DNA of 64,000 nt from Methanosarcina horonobensis HB-1 = JCM 15518 (GCF_000970285.1 NZ_CP009516.1:1-64000); one strand, 5' to 3'. Shown: positions 37,675-50,635, numbered from the stretch's first letter. Program-made: numbers and translations. The notes: generated from the sequence alone by a model not told the origin.

Positions 37675-39897
37675 TTACTTTTCCTGTTTTTTCTTCTCTT
37701 TCCTTTCTCTTCTCCTTATCAAACACTTATGAGCATTTCCCACGAGGTCGAGCCGTCCTGCCTTTTCTAGAGCCTCATATACAAGCTCGTAATTTGCAGG
37801 GCTCCTGTAATGCATAAGGGCTCTTTGCATGGCTTTTTCTTTTTTGTCCCTTGCAACATACACTTTTTTGCCTGTAAACGGGTCAAGCTCTGTGTAGTAC
37901 ATGCAGGTTGACACTGTCATGGGAGTTGGAGTGAAGTCCTGAACCTGTTCGGTATATCCTCCATGGTCCCGCACATACTCTGCCATCTCTATCATATCTT
38001 TAAGGGTACAGCCCGGGTGGCCCGACATCAGGTAGTTTACAATATACTGTTCCTTGCCGCATTTTTTGTTAAAGGCAGCAAATTTTTCAGTAAATTTCTC
38101 ATAAACTTCCTTTCCGGGTTTGGACATTGCATCGGTTACTCGCCTTGAGAAATGTTCAGGTGCAATCCGAAGCTGCCCGCTTATATGGTGGGCGCAGAGC
38201 TCCTCTAAATATTCCTCATCCTCAAGGGCAAGATCATAGCGTACTCCGTAGCCTGTAAAGACCTGCCTGACCCCGGGAAGCTCGCGCAGACGCTTCATCA
38301 ATTCAAGCAGCTTTTTGTGGCTGGTGTCAAGAGCAGGACAGATCTGCGGATAGAGGCAGGCTTTATCCAGGCAGACTCCTCTCTTTTCCCAAGTCCTGCA
38401 CCCCATTCCGTACATATTGGCAGTTGGACCTCCGACTCCGTTAATTATACCTTTGAAGTTCGGCTTTTCCGTAAGCTTCTTTGCCTCGCGCAGGACGGAC
38501 TCGATGCTGCGGCTAGCAATCATGCGCCCCTGATGCTGTGTAATGGCGCAAAAGGAACAGCCTCCGAAACAGCCTCTGTGCGTTGTCAGGGAGAATTTTA
38601 CCATCTCAAGAGCAGGGATGGGTTCTTTATAGGAAGGGTGAGCTTCACCCATATACGGCAGCTCATAAACATGATCAAGTTCCTCTTCTGTCAGGGGGCG
38701 CATTGGCCTATTCTGCATGATCACAGCCTTCGGATGAGGCTGGACAACACCCTTTCCGGTTACAGGATTCTGTTCAAGGAAGTATGTGCGGAAAGCCTTT
38801 GCAAAGGCTGCTTTATCCTGAGAAACTTCAGAAAACGAAGGGATTTCGATGTATTCTTTGGGAAATTCGGCTGCTTCCGAGGCTATATCCCAAGCTACAG
38901 TTTCCGTAGTCCCTTTGCTCTTTTCTTTAAGTTCTTTCCACGCTTTGACTTCCATTTTCCAGACAGTGCCGGGGATGTCTCTTATTTCCCGGAGATCATC
39001 TCCTTTCTGAAGACGTTTTGCAATTTCCACAATCTGGAGTTCTCCCATGCCGTAAACTATAAGGTCAGCAGGGGCGTCGGCCAGAATTGACTGCCTTACC
39101 TTATCCGAAAGATAATCATAATGGGCAAAGCGCCGTAAGGAAGCCTCAATTCCTCCAAGTACTATTGGCACATCAGGAAAGGCTTCTTTTATCCTGTTTG
39201 AATAGATGATTGTTGCGCGATTCGGGCGAAGCCCTGCTTTACCTCCGGGGGAATATGCGTCCTTATCTCGCGGCTTAAGGCCGGGGGTCAGGTTGCTAAC
39301 CATTGAGTCGGTGTTTCCTGCGCTTACGGAAAAAAAGAGCCTGGGTTTTCCAAGCTTTTTGAAGTCTTCAGGACTGTCCCAGCGTGGCTGGGCAATTATT
39401 CCTACCCTGAAGCCGGCATCTTCAAGGACTCTTCCGATTATTGCAGTTCCAAAACTGGAGTGGTCCACATAGGCATCTCCGGTGACCAGGATAATATCAA
39501 GTTCTTTCCAACCGCGAGCTTTTACTTCTTCAGGGCTCATCGGGAGAAACTTCGATAGAGGAAGGGATGAAGAAAAACCTTTTTTCTGCTTTTTTTCTTT
39601 TTTCTCAGTTTTAGTCTCAGATCTCGATTCTGTTTTCTTTCCTTTTCCTTCCGAGTCCTCCACAAACTCCATTTTTTTCGATTTTCTCGCGGCATTTGCT
39701 CTGAATTTTACTTCCATTCCTGTTTCTACCTTTTTCGGAACGAAAGAGCTGGTTTTTTTGGCAGGAATTTCTCCACCCGTTTTTCTATCCGTCTCTCTCT
39801 TCGTCTTCCTATCCGTTTCCCTATTCGATTTTCTTCTGCTGAACTTTCTATTTTCTTCGGGAACTGATTCATTTTTTACTGCTCTATCTTTTGCCAT
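37675..39897 (-). CDS. YgiQ family radical SAM protein (UPF0313)
   Basis: This ~740-residue radical SAM enzyme of the YgiQ/UPF0313 family has an N-terminal B12-binding-like Rossmann region (DIILVTGDAYVDHSSFG ... PIVLGGIEASLRRFAHYDY). The [4Fe-4S] motif CFGGCSFCAITQHQGR binds SAM, followed by VGGPTANMYGMGCRTWEKRG. The reaction is unknown. Before the domain lies a ~110-residue basic low-complexity tail with repeated RETDRKT units and KKEKKQKK, rare in the family. An upstream TTG at 39927 would add ten residues. The stop lies ~160 bases from the secreted protein gene, convergent to it. Confidence 0.9.
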   Translation of the reverse strand: MAKDRAVKNESVPEENRKFSRRKSNRETDRKTKRETDRKTGGEIPAKKTSSFVPKKVETGMEVKFRANAARKSKKMEFVEDSEGKGKKTESRSETKTEKKEKKQKKGFSSSLPLSKFLPMSPEEVKARGWKELDIILVTGDAYVDHSSFGTAIIGRVLEDAGFRVGIIAQPRWDSPEDFKKLGKPRLFFSVSAGNTDSMVSNLTPGLKPRDKDAYSPGGKAGLRPNRATIIYSNRIKEAFPDVPIVLGGIEASLRRFAHYDYLSDKVRQSILADAPADLIVYGMGELQIVEIAKRLQKGDDLREIRDIPGTVWKMEVKAWKELKEKSKGTTETVAWDIASEAAEFPKEYIEIPSFSEVSQDKAAFAKAFRTYFLEQNPVTGKGVVQPHPKAVIMQNRPMRPLTEEELDHVYELPYMGEAHPSYKEPIPALEMVKFSLTTHRGCFGGCSFCAITQHQGRMIASRSIESVLREAKKLTEKPNFKGIINGVGGPTANMYGMGCRTWEKRGVCLDKACLYPQICPALDTSHKKLLELMKRLRELPGVRQVFTGYGVRYDLALEDEEYLEELCAHHISGQLRIAPEHFSRRVTDAMSKPGKEVYEKFTEKFAAFNKKCGKEQYIVNYLMSGHPGCTLKDMIEMAEYVRDHGGYTEQVQDFTPTPMTVSTCMYYTELDPFTGKKVYVARDKKEKAMQRALMHYRSPANYELVYEALEKAGRLDLVGNAHKCLIRRRERKEKKKQEK

Positions 39898-40042
39898 ATT
39901 CTGTTTCCGGGCTCCTGACCCTCTCAATTTCCATATTCAGCATCTATCAAACATTTATCTGACATCTAAAATTTACAATACCTGAGCTAGTTTAAACAGC
40001 CGCTGTTTTTCAGGTCGGAATTTCCTCAAACCTCAAAGACCT

Positions 40043-40684
40043 TCATTCTCCCATCATCATTTTCAGCATAGTGTATGATGCCATAATCTGCTTGTTTCCG
40101 TCCCTATCCGCAGGAGCTCCGTGTCCGGAGTATAGCGTTTTTACATCAAGTTTTGTAAGCTTCTCTACGGAACCAAGCATTTTTTCAGGCACCGAACCTT
40201 CAAAGTCCATTCTCCCGAAGCCTCCTCCCGGAAAGACAGTATCTCCTGAAAAAAGGCTTTTTGAAACCGGCTCATAGAGACAGATACTGCCCTTTGAATG
40301 GCCCGGAGTGTGAATAACTTCAAGATATTCTCCGTTTCCTATGACAATTTTATCCCCTTCTTCATATATAATTGTGGGTTTAACAGCAGGTGCACGGTCT
40401 CCAAAAAGCACGGAGACACTCATATATTCATCGTTTACACCTTCAAGGTCAGCTTTATGTATTCCTACCTCTGCCCCGCTCTTTTCTGCAATTGCTGCTG
40501 CTGCTGCTGTGTGATCATAATGGCAATGGGTCAGGACAATAAGTTTAAGATCTGTAAGTTTGATGTGTTTTTCAAGTTGTTTAATGATCAGGTCACTGTT
40601 CATTCCTGCATCGATAAGGACTTTCCCGTTTACAAGGTAGACACTGGAATCGTAAGCTGTAGGGCAAATATATCGGACTTCCAT
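40043..40684 (-). CDS. Metallo-beta-lactamase fold hydrolase (glyoxalase II-like)
   Basis: This 213-residue MBL-fold protein has the metal-binding LTHCHYDHTAAA (HxHxDH), then HTPGHSKGSICLYEP, FSGDTVFPGGGFGR and YSGHGAP, the usual four MBL motifs. It probably hydrolyses a thioester such as S-lactoylglutathione-like substrates; a substrate in methanogens is unclear. The start ATG has GAGGAAG just upstream. It is downstream of tatD on the same strand, with a ~105-base pyrimidine-rich spacer. Confidence 0.88.
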   Translation of the reverse strand: MEVRYICPTAYDSSVYLVNGKVLIDAGMNSDLIIKQLEKHIKLTDLKLIVLTHCHYDHTAAAAAIAEKSGAEVGIHKADLEGVNDEYMSVSVLFGDRAPAVKPTIIYEEGDKIVIGNGEYLEVIHTPGHSKGSICLYEPVSKSLFSGDTVFPGGGFGRMDFEGSVPEKMLGSVEKLTKLDVKTLYSGHGAPADRDGNKQIMASYTMLKMMMGE

Positions 40685-40789
40685 ATTTCTTCCTCTTCTG
40701 TTCCTTTTTCTGTTATCTCTTTCCTTTCTTTCCTTTTTCTTTCCTTTTTATTCTTTTTTCCTTCTTTTTCTCAGAACTATTTTAAAACT

Positions 40790-41563
40790 TTATATTTTGA
40801 AAACCCTGCGTGCGTTTTCAGTTGCGAATTTAGCAATCTCTGCAGTTTCCATTTCCTTAAGTTTCGCTACTACAGGAATTGAATCCACAATGAAAGCAGG
40901 CTCGTTTCTGCCTTTGCGCGGGGAAAGGAAAGGACTGTCGGTTTCCAGGAGCAGGTTTTCAGGGGGCACTTCTGCTGCAAGGGTCTGGTGATGTTCGGAA
41001 AAACAGACAAGCGTCGCCAGGGAAATATGGTATCCTGTGTCCACAATTTCTCTCATTGTCTCAACAGAACCGCTGTAGCAGTGGTAAATTACTGTGTCCA
41101 CATCCCTGACAAGCTTCAGGACTTCAGTTTCAGCCATCCTAGCGTGCACAACGAGAGGTTTGCTCAGTTCTTTTGCAAGCTCGATTACTTTTTTGAAAGA
41201 TGCTGTTTGCCTCTCACGTTCTTCATTCGTTTTGCAGTCCTGAAAGTCCAGGCCGGCTTCTCCTATACCAGCTGCATTTCCTGCGTTAGCTTCTATCTGG
41301 GCAAGGATTGCATCTATATCTTTATCACTGCCTTCCCTGCCTATATCAGGGCTCAGTCCCAGTGTGGCATGAATATCTTCGTTCTTCTCCGCAAGTTCAA
41401 GGCTCATACGGTTGCCTTTAAGGGAGATTCCGGAGTTGATCATTCCGACAACTCCTGCTTTCCGGGCGCGGAGGATGGCCTCTTCCCGGTCAGGGTTGAA
41501 TTTGGGAAAATCAAGGTGACAGTGAGAATCAATGATTGGATAAGGCATGGGTTTGTATTCCAT
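40790..41563 (-). CDS. TatD family metal-dependent hydrolase
   Basis: This 257-residue TIM-barrel amidohydrolase of the TatD DNase family has the metal motif DSHCHLDFPKF at the N-terminus, GLSPDIG, GEAGLDF, VVHARMAETEVL, YHCYSGSVETM and LLLETDSPFLSPRKG with the last metal-binding Asp. Members act as DNases or 3'-exonucleases in DNA repair. The translation start is uncertain: the ATG at 41563 or one five codons later (41548); neither has a clear ribosome-binding site. It is the gene between leuA and the MBL hydrolase. Confidence 0.9.
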   Translation of the reverse strand: MEYKPMPYPIIDSHCHLDFPKFNPDREEAILRARKAGVVGMINSGISLKGNRMSLELAEKNEDIHATLGLSPDIGREGSDKDIDAILAQIEANAGNAAGIGEAGLDFQDCKTNEERERQTASFKKVIELAKELSKPLVVHARMAETEVLKLVRDVDTVIYHCYSGSVETMREIVDTGYHISLATLVCFSEHHQTLAAEVPPENLLLETDSPFLSPRKGRNEPAFIVDSIPVVAKLKEMETAEIAKFATENARRVFKI

Positions 41564-41744
41564 TTCATTTTATTTTACTTTATACATGCTTTAGGAATAC
41601 AAACCCGAAAAACGAAGAGGTACCAGACCTTATCCGGCCCTGGGGTTTGAGCTGATGATTCCGAAGTTATTTTTTCGGATTTCTGTTATTAATTTCCGGC
41701 TTTTCAGCCTTTCCTCAGCTTTTTTTTGCCTTTTAGCTTGCCTT

Positions 41745-43295
41745 TTAGCTTTTTTCTTCTTTTTTATACAGCAGGTTCATAGCGTTTACAAGAGCTTCTA
41801 CGGAAGCCATAACTATGTCCGGGTTTGCAGACCGTGCAGTCACAATCCTTCCCTTCTCATTTTCGAGACCTATGTATACATCGGCAAGAGCATCTGCCCC
41901 GCCAGTTATAGCATCGATCCTGAATTCCTGGAGTTTGAAGTGGTTGCTCTCGCCAAGTATATCCTTTACGGCGTGGAGGGCTGCGTCCACAGGCCCGACT
42001 CCGGTTTTTGCTGCAATGATTTCTTTTCCTTCAATATCTGCCTTGACCACAGCCGTAGGTGTGAGGATGTTTCCTGTCATGACGGATACTTCTTTGAGTT
42101 TAATCAGCTCTTCTTCAGAGCTTGCTTTTCCGAGCACTGCAGAGGCGACTGCATAGAGATCGGCATCTGTTATCTGTTTACCTTTGTTTGCGATTTCCTT
42201 TATCCTGAGCACAATCTCATCGAGCTGCTTATCATTGGTTTTTACGCCAGCGGACTCAAGAGACTGTTTGACTGCATGTTTGCCTGTATGCTTCCCAAGG
42301 ACAATGCGCCGTCTGTGCCCAACCATTTCCGGGGTCATAATACCGGGTTCGAAGGTATCGGATTTTTCAAGTACTCCCTGACTGTGGATTCCCGATTCGT
42401 GGGAAAAAGCATTTTGCCCTACCACAGGCGTGTTTGGCGGGAGCCTGATTCCGGTATAGTTTTCGACCATTTTCGAGGTTTCTACAAGGTATTCTGTCCG
42501 GATATTGGTTTTTATGCCGTAGATTGATGTCAGGCTCATTACTGTCTGGGAAAGATCAGCATTTCCTGCCCTTTCTCCTATGCCGTTTATCGTGACCTGT
42601 ACCTGAGATGCTCCGGCTTCGACAGCCATAAGGCTGTTTGCAACTGCAAGCCCGAAGTCATTGTGGCAGTGTACGTCTATCGGGATCGTTATTTCGTTTG
42701 CAATGTCTTTTATTTGTCTGTACATTGCAGACGGAACCATGACGCCGACAGTATCCGGCACGTTAATGATGTCGCAGCCTGCCTCCTGGACCGCCTTGAA
42801 CACCTCTATGAGATATGCAGGGTCAGTTCTTGTGGCATCCATTGCGGAAAACATGCACTTCAGTCCGTGGTCTTTGATGTACTCGACAGCTTCTACAGCC
42901 AGCTGGATGACTTCTTCTTGGCTCTTTTTAATTGTATAGATCCGCTGTACATCCGAGGTCGGAACGAAAGTGTGCACAAGGCCAACATCACTTTCAAAAC
43001 AGGCATCGATGTCTTTTTTCAGCACACGAGCAAGTCCGCAGACTGTGGTATCAAGCCCGGCATTAGAAATCGATTTTACGGATTCTTTATCTCCTTCCGA
43101 AGATATGGGAAATCCGGCTTCTATTATGTCTACCCCAAGTTTGTCGAGTTGACGAGCAATTTCCAGCTTCTGAGTAGAAGTCAGGGATACTCCCGGGGTT
43201 TGTTCTCCGTCACGCAGTGTTGTGTCAAAAACAGTTACTTTTTTATTCTGCATGGGTTCGATGTAAAAATCGATCCCTTCTTTCAGTGTGTACAT
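41745..43295 (-). CDS. leuA: 2-isopropylmalate synthase-type enzyme (LeuA family)
   Basis: This 516-residue acyltransferase condenses acetyl-CoA with a 2-oxoacid. The HMGL-like TIM barrel has DTTLRDGEQTPG, VHCHNDFGLAVANS (metal-binding His) and NGIGERAGNADL. The C-terminal regulatory LeuA dimer domain (about 375-510) contains the QEFRIDAITGGADALADVY allosteric signature. Leucine biosynthesis is the best guess; (R)-citramalate synthase and homocitrate synthase are close relatives that cannot be excluded without active-site modelling. The start ATG at 43295 is preceded by AGGTGATT on the coding strand. A 12-base inverted repeat overlaps the start codon, with a TATA-like element just upstream, suggesting tight regulation. 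Confidence 0.88.
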   Translation of the reverse strand: MYTLKEGIDFYIEPMQNKKVTVFDTTLRDGEQTPGVSLTSTQKLEIARQLDKLGVDIIEAGFPISSEGDKESVKSISNAGLDTTVCGLARVLKKDIDACFESDVGLVHTFVPTSDVQRIYTIKKSQEEVIQLAVEAVEYIKDHGLKCMFSAMDATRTDPAYLIEVFKAVQEAGCDIINVPDTVGVMVPSAMYRQIKDIANEITIPIDVHCHNDFGLAVANSLMAVEAGASQVQVTINGIGERAGNADLSQTVMSLTSIYGIKTNIRTEYLVETSKMVENYTGIRLPPNTPVVGQNAFSHESGIHSQGVLEKSDTFEPGIMTPEMVGHRRRIVLGKHTGKHAVKQSLESAGVKTNDKQLDEIVLRIKEIANKGKQITDADLYAVASAVLGKASSEEELIKLKEVSVMTGNILTPTAVVKADIEGKEIIAAKTGVGPVDAALHAVKDILGESNHFKLQEFRIDAITGGADALADVYIGLENEKGRIVTARSANPDIVMASVEALVNAMNLLYKKEEKS

Positions 43296-43324
43296 CCATA
43301 GTAATCACCTACATGGATGTACAC
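43288..43324 (-). promoter_or_regulatory. 12-base inverted repeat over the leuA start codon (operator-like)
   Basis: Arms GTGTACATCCAT (43288-43299) and ATGGATGTACAC (43313-43324) are perfectly complementary and spaced by 13 bases. A TATA-like TTTATATACC element lies at about 43329-43339 on the minus strand. The expected transcription start falls in the right arm, and the ATG and its AGGTGATT ribosome-binding site lie between and within the arms. It could be a repressor operator, or an mRNA hairpin hiding the start codon. Confidence 0.6.
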
Positions 43325-43680
43325 TTCTGGTATATAAACATCATGTATATTTTTAAATGTTTGTCTTAAATTTTACTTCCTCCGGCTTTAAATAGAAAAT
43401 TATTTATAGTAGATGTGCCCTTTTAGGGTTGCTTCTCGGGCGTCACAAGACATCCCGAAGGTGAAAAACGGAATTTGAAAAACGAAGTTCGAAAAACGGA
43501 ACAGGTACTTAAAAACGAAATCTGAAAAACGGACTAAAAAGTGCCTGAGTGGATTGTTTTTTTAAACAATCACTGCTAAAAACGGACGAAGGTAAGAATT
43601 CAAAAGGATAACTCCTTTGAAATCTTTTAACCATTCATTTTCCATCTTCCAAATTTGTTCAACCTTCTTTGAAGGAATAA
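43325..43680. other. Intergenic region between leuA and rRNA promoters, with tandem repeats
   Basis: No gene is seen. At about 43460-43533 the unit TTTGAAAAACGGAA recurs about five times with substitutions. A possible upstream rRNA promoter lies near 43395-43405 (ATTATTTATAG), followed by a GCCC...GGGC-like inverted repeat. The short open frame in the rRNA leader is not credible because it spans both rRNA promoters. Confidence 0.5.
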
Positions 43681-43681
43681 G

Positions 43682-43736
43682 CTTATATACAAGGAAAGTC
43701 TTGTATATATCCCTCACAAGGCGCAAATGCGTGGGA
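43682..43736 (+). promoter_or_regulatory. rRNA promoter P1 with start-site hairpin
   Basis: CTTATATAC at 43682-43690 is a strong TATA box. About 25 bases later comes CCCTCACAAGGCGCAAATGC then GTGGG, which can fold as a hairpin (CGC-AAA(T)-GCG core with flanking CCCAC-like arms). The same plan recurs at P2, so both transcripts would begin with a similar hairpin. Confidence 0.65.
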
Positions 43737-43749
43737 GAACAACAAGAAG

Positions 43750-43805
43750 GTTTATATACAAAAACTGCCTTCTATGTGTCCCTCACACAAAGCAAATGTG
43801 TGGGT
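43750..43805 (+). promoter_or_regulatory. rRNA promoter P2 with start-site hairpin
   Basis: GTTTATATAC at 43750-43759 is a second strong TATA box, 68 bases after P1. It is followed by CCCTCACACAAAGCAAATGT and GTGGG, giving arms CACACA / TGTGTG. It is a diverged duplicate of P1. Confidence 0.65.
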
Positions 43806-43888
43806 TGAAATTCAAAATCTCTGTTATCTTTTAATGGAGTCAGGAGTTGTTTCCTGACTGACGAGGATTTGTCGGTTCGGTTAATTCT

Positions 43889-43905
43889 GGGTGATAGATG
43901 TTTCA
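43889..43905 (+). other. 16S processing stem, 5' arm
   Basis: GGGTGATAGATGTTT can pair with CACTGTCACCC at about 45489-45499, beyond the 16S 3' end. Such a long stem around 16S is where archaeal pre-rRNA is cleaved. Confidence 0.5.
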
Positions 43906-44001
43906 AACATTTTATCGCGAAATGAACTAACTGAATTGATAGTTGTTAGTGCAAGTTTCTGCGACCAAGACCTTTAATTTTAAGTGTGCGATACATTAAC
44001 A

Positions 44002-45476
<1,475 letters not shown>

Positions 45477-45710
45477 AAGCATAAAACACTGTCACCCGGA
45501 TGCCGATAAACCTACAAATCCTCAAACCAGAAATCCTTCGGATTTCTCCATTAATCAGTTTGTTATTCCAAATAACAAATTTTACAAATCATCAAGTGCA
45601 CCCGGAAAGTAAATTTTCGGGGAAGGATGGATAGCCTGCGCGGAACCGCAGGCAGATGAAGTCGTGTATAGGTGCTGTATACTGGACGCTTACTGGACCT
45701 GGTTAGGTAA
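45477..45710 (+). other. 16S-23S spacer without tRNA
   Basis: No tRNA-Ala or other tRNA is found here, unlike in the rRNA spacers of many other Euryarchaeota. Visible elements are the 16S processing arm near 45489-45499, hairpins ATCCTTCGGAT (45530-45540) and TTGTTATTCCAAATAACAAA (45560-45579), and the 23S processing arm at 45694-45708. Confidence 0.65.
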
Positions 45711-48600
<2,890 letters not shown>

Positions 48601-48691
48601 TTCCTTTCACCTAATTCAGGTCCAGGCGAAATCCGGTATGCAGCACCATACATGACTTCTTATTCCACAAAATATCCATTTTATAGGTTGA

Positions 48692-48815
48692 GTTTGGCGG
48701 CCATAGCGGCAGGGCAACTCCTGTACCCATCCCGAACACAGCAGATAAGCCTGCCCGCGTTCCTTACTGTACTGAAGTGTGCGAGCCTTCGGGAACTCTG
48801 GATCGCTGCCAAATT
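48692..48815 (+). rRNA. 5S ribosomal RNA
   Basis: The acceptor-like stem TTTGGCGGC pairs with GCTGCCAAA at the 3' end. Loop sequences include CCATCCCGAACAC and GCCTTCGGGAACTC, as in archaeal 5S. It is cotranscribed with 16S and 23S, ~90 bases after 23S. Ends are approximate. Confidence 0.93.
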
Positions 48816-49111
48816 CACCTTATAATACTTTAATACTTCTAATTTTAAAACTGATTTTAAATTGATTTTTTAATTTTGGATTAATTTTTTCTTTTATTTT
48901 ACTCTTTGAGATTATCTCTTCTCAATTTAGCTGTTTATGTTTATCTTACTTGTTTTCTTACAAAAAATTTTTAAAAAATGAGTATTTTAAATGCTTCCTT
49001 TCATGACTTTATTCAGATAGATATTCTCAGGGTATTGGAAATTTGCTCTTTGTCAGAGCCTTTTCACTGGTAGCCTCAAGATATCTCCAAAAAATAGATT
49101 CAGAAGATCTC
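48816..49111. other. AT-rich region after the rRNA operon
   Basis: No gene is seen. T-rich runs from about 48862 to 48925 after 5S probably end rRNA transcription. Confidence 0.5.
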
Positions 49112-49582
49112 TTATTCGTGGATCTGCTGAGCCAGATAGTTCTGGACACCTACCTGGTTGATCTGGTCCATCTGGGCTTCGATCCAGTCAATATGCTCAG
49201 TTTCTTCCTTAAGGATCGACTCTAGAAGTACTTTCGTGTCGTTATCTCCCAGCTCCGCCGCCAGACGGATGGCTTGATTATAGCCTTTAATAGCCTCCTC
49301 TTCGGCCCAGTGGTCGTGATCATGCATTTCCGGTACTTGACCGCCGATACGAATTTCGCTCAAATTGCTGACTATTGGCTTCCCTTCGAGGAAGAGGATG
49401 CGTTCAATCAGCTTTTCCGCGTGTCTCATCTCGGTAATAGCCCGCTTCTCGATTACATCACCCAGCCGATCATAGTTCCAGTTCTCACACATCTCGGCAT
49501 GGACAAAGTATTGGTTGATAGCGGCCAGTTCATCTGCCAGACGAGCGTTTAGACAATCGATTAATTTCTGATCTCCTTTCAA
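49112..49582 (-). CDS. bfr: Bacterioferritin, copy 1
   Basis: This 157-residue ferritin-like iron-storage or detoxification protein shows the ferroxidase ligands E18 (in ADELAAINQYF), E51 and H54 (TEMRHAEK), E94 (AEEEAIKGYN region) and E127/H130 (EETEHIDW). Met52, the haem ligand of bacterioferritins, is kept in EMRH, so haem binding is possible. The start is TTG at 49582 in the frame LKGDQKLIDCLN, matching the family start MKGD. GGGGG lies eight bases before it. A longer in-frame start at 49690 would add a stretch without homology. A tandem paralog lies upstream, and its promoter region is duplicated too. Confidence 0.92.
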   Translation of the reverse strand: MKGDQKLIDCLNARLADELAAINQYFVHAEMCENWNYDRLGDVIEKRAITEMRHAEKLIERILFLEGKPIVSNLSEIRIGGQVPEMHDHDHWAEEEAIKGYNQAIRLAAELGDNDTKVLLESILKEETEHIDWIEAQMDQINQVGVQNYLAQQIHE

Positions 49583-49599
49583 ACATAAACCCCCTATGC
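49583..49599 (-). promoter_or_regulatory. Conserved 17-base leader before bacterioferritin copy 1
   Basis: GCATAGGGGGTTTATGT on the minus strand directly precedes the TTG start and is identical before copy 2. It holds the ribosome-binding site GGGGG. An out-of-frame ATG sits within it, too close to the site to be a likely start. Upstream, ACTATAAATTGTAAAAACT gives TATA-like elements shared by both copies. Confidence 0.6.
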
Positions 49600-49686
49600 A
49601 AATTAAATTATAGTTTTTACAATTTATAGTTAACACTACAAGACTTAAGCATATTTGGGCCGTAATGAGTTTAGTAGTCACTTTCT

Positions 49687-50160
49687 TCATTTTTCATAGA
49701 TCTGCTGTGCAAGATAATTCTGGATACCTATCTGATTGATCTGGTCCTGCTGGGCTTCTATCCAGTCTATGTGCTCTTCCTCATCCTTCAGAAACGATTC
49801 GAGGAGAGTTTTGGTGTTATTATCTCCTACTTCTGCTGCCAGGCGGATGGCTTCATTGTAAGCTCTGATTGACTCTTCTTCGGCCTGGTGGTCATATTCA
49901 TGCATTTTCGGTACTTCGTCTCCTATGTGAATTTTATTCAGATTGATGACTATTGGCTTCCCTTCGAGGAAGAGGATTCGTTCTATCAACTTCTCTGCGT
50001 GTCTCATCTCAGTTATGGATCGTTTCTCGATTACGTCACCCAGACGGTCATAATTCCAGTTCTCACACATCTCGGCATGAAGAAAGTACTGGTTGATAGC
50101 AGTCAATTCATCAGCTAAAAGAGCGTTTAGACTATCGATAATTTTCTCATTTCCTTTTAT
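49687..50160 (-). CDS. Bacterioferritin, copy 2, with apparent ATA start
   Basis: This 158-residue paralog of copy 1 has the same ligands: E18 in ADELTAINQYF, E51/M52/H54 in TEMRHAEK, E94 and E127/H130 in DEEEHIDW. At the position of the TTG start of copy 1 it has ATA (50160), in the frame IKGNEKIIDSLN, after the same 17-base leader and GGGGG. The next in-frame start-like codon, TTG at 50106, would remove the first 18 residues including E18. So either ATA is used or expression is lost. The two copies are about 105 bases apart and clearly a tandem duplication including promoters. Confidence 0.82.
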   Translation of the reverse strand: MKGNEKIIDSLNALLADELTAINQYFLHAEMCENWNYDRLGDVIEKRSITEMRHAEKLIERILFLEGKPIVINLNKIHIGDEVPKMHEYDHQAEEESIRAYNEAIRLAAEVGDNNTKTLLESFLKDEEEHIDWIEAQQDQINQIGIQNYLAQQIYEK

Positions 50161-50177
50161 ACATAAACCCCCTATGC
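50161..50177 (-). promoter_or_regulatory. Conserved 17-base leader before bacterioferritin copy 2
   Basis: The sequence is identical to 49583-49599, GCATAGGGGGTTTATGT on the minus strand, and directly precedes ATA instead of TTG. Confidence 0.6.
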
Positions 50178-50635
50178 AAAGGAAATTATAGTTTTCACAA
50201 TTTATAATTATTCTATTACGTTCTTTAAATATTTAGTCGACTCTTAAAAACACTACTAATTTCTGTACCGACTTCAATTCTTCTAAAAATTATAAAAATC
50301 ATTTAAAGTTTTTAAATACCATAAAGTCTCTTATTTAATGCTGACAGTGAAGATATTTTTGACTTTTAACTTGAGAAGTGGGTTCTAAGTGTGGCTGATA
50401 AGTGTGGATGAATGTGCTTTTGAGAGTCTGAGAGCTATAGCAAAGGAGAAACCTTTACGTCAATACTTGATTGAGTCTGTTGACAATTGGGTAAACAAAG
50501 AAGAGGCATTTTTAACGGACAAATTTATTTTTTGTTTTATGGTTCGAATTATCCTGCTTTATCTGGTAATAAACTTTCATTTTTTCCTTACAAATCCTTT
50601 TATAAAAACTCTGCCTATTTTTTATTGGGATAACT
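50178..50635. other. Intergenic region between bacterioferritin 2 and the YIP1 gene
   Basis: No gene is supported. An open frame from about 50389 has a peptide-like start (SVDECAFESLRAIAKEKPLR) but its later part runs through the TATA box of the next gene, so it may be a gene remnant. CTTTTATAAAAACT at about 50591-50604 is a likely TATA box for the YIP1 gene, giving a short leader. Confidence 0.45.

Noticed and set aside
43617-43808. Small open frame upstream of 16S rRNA
   Set aside because: It spans both rRNA promoters and repeats the promoter duplication, so it is not a gene.
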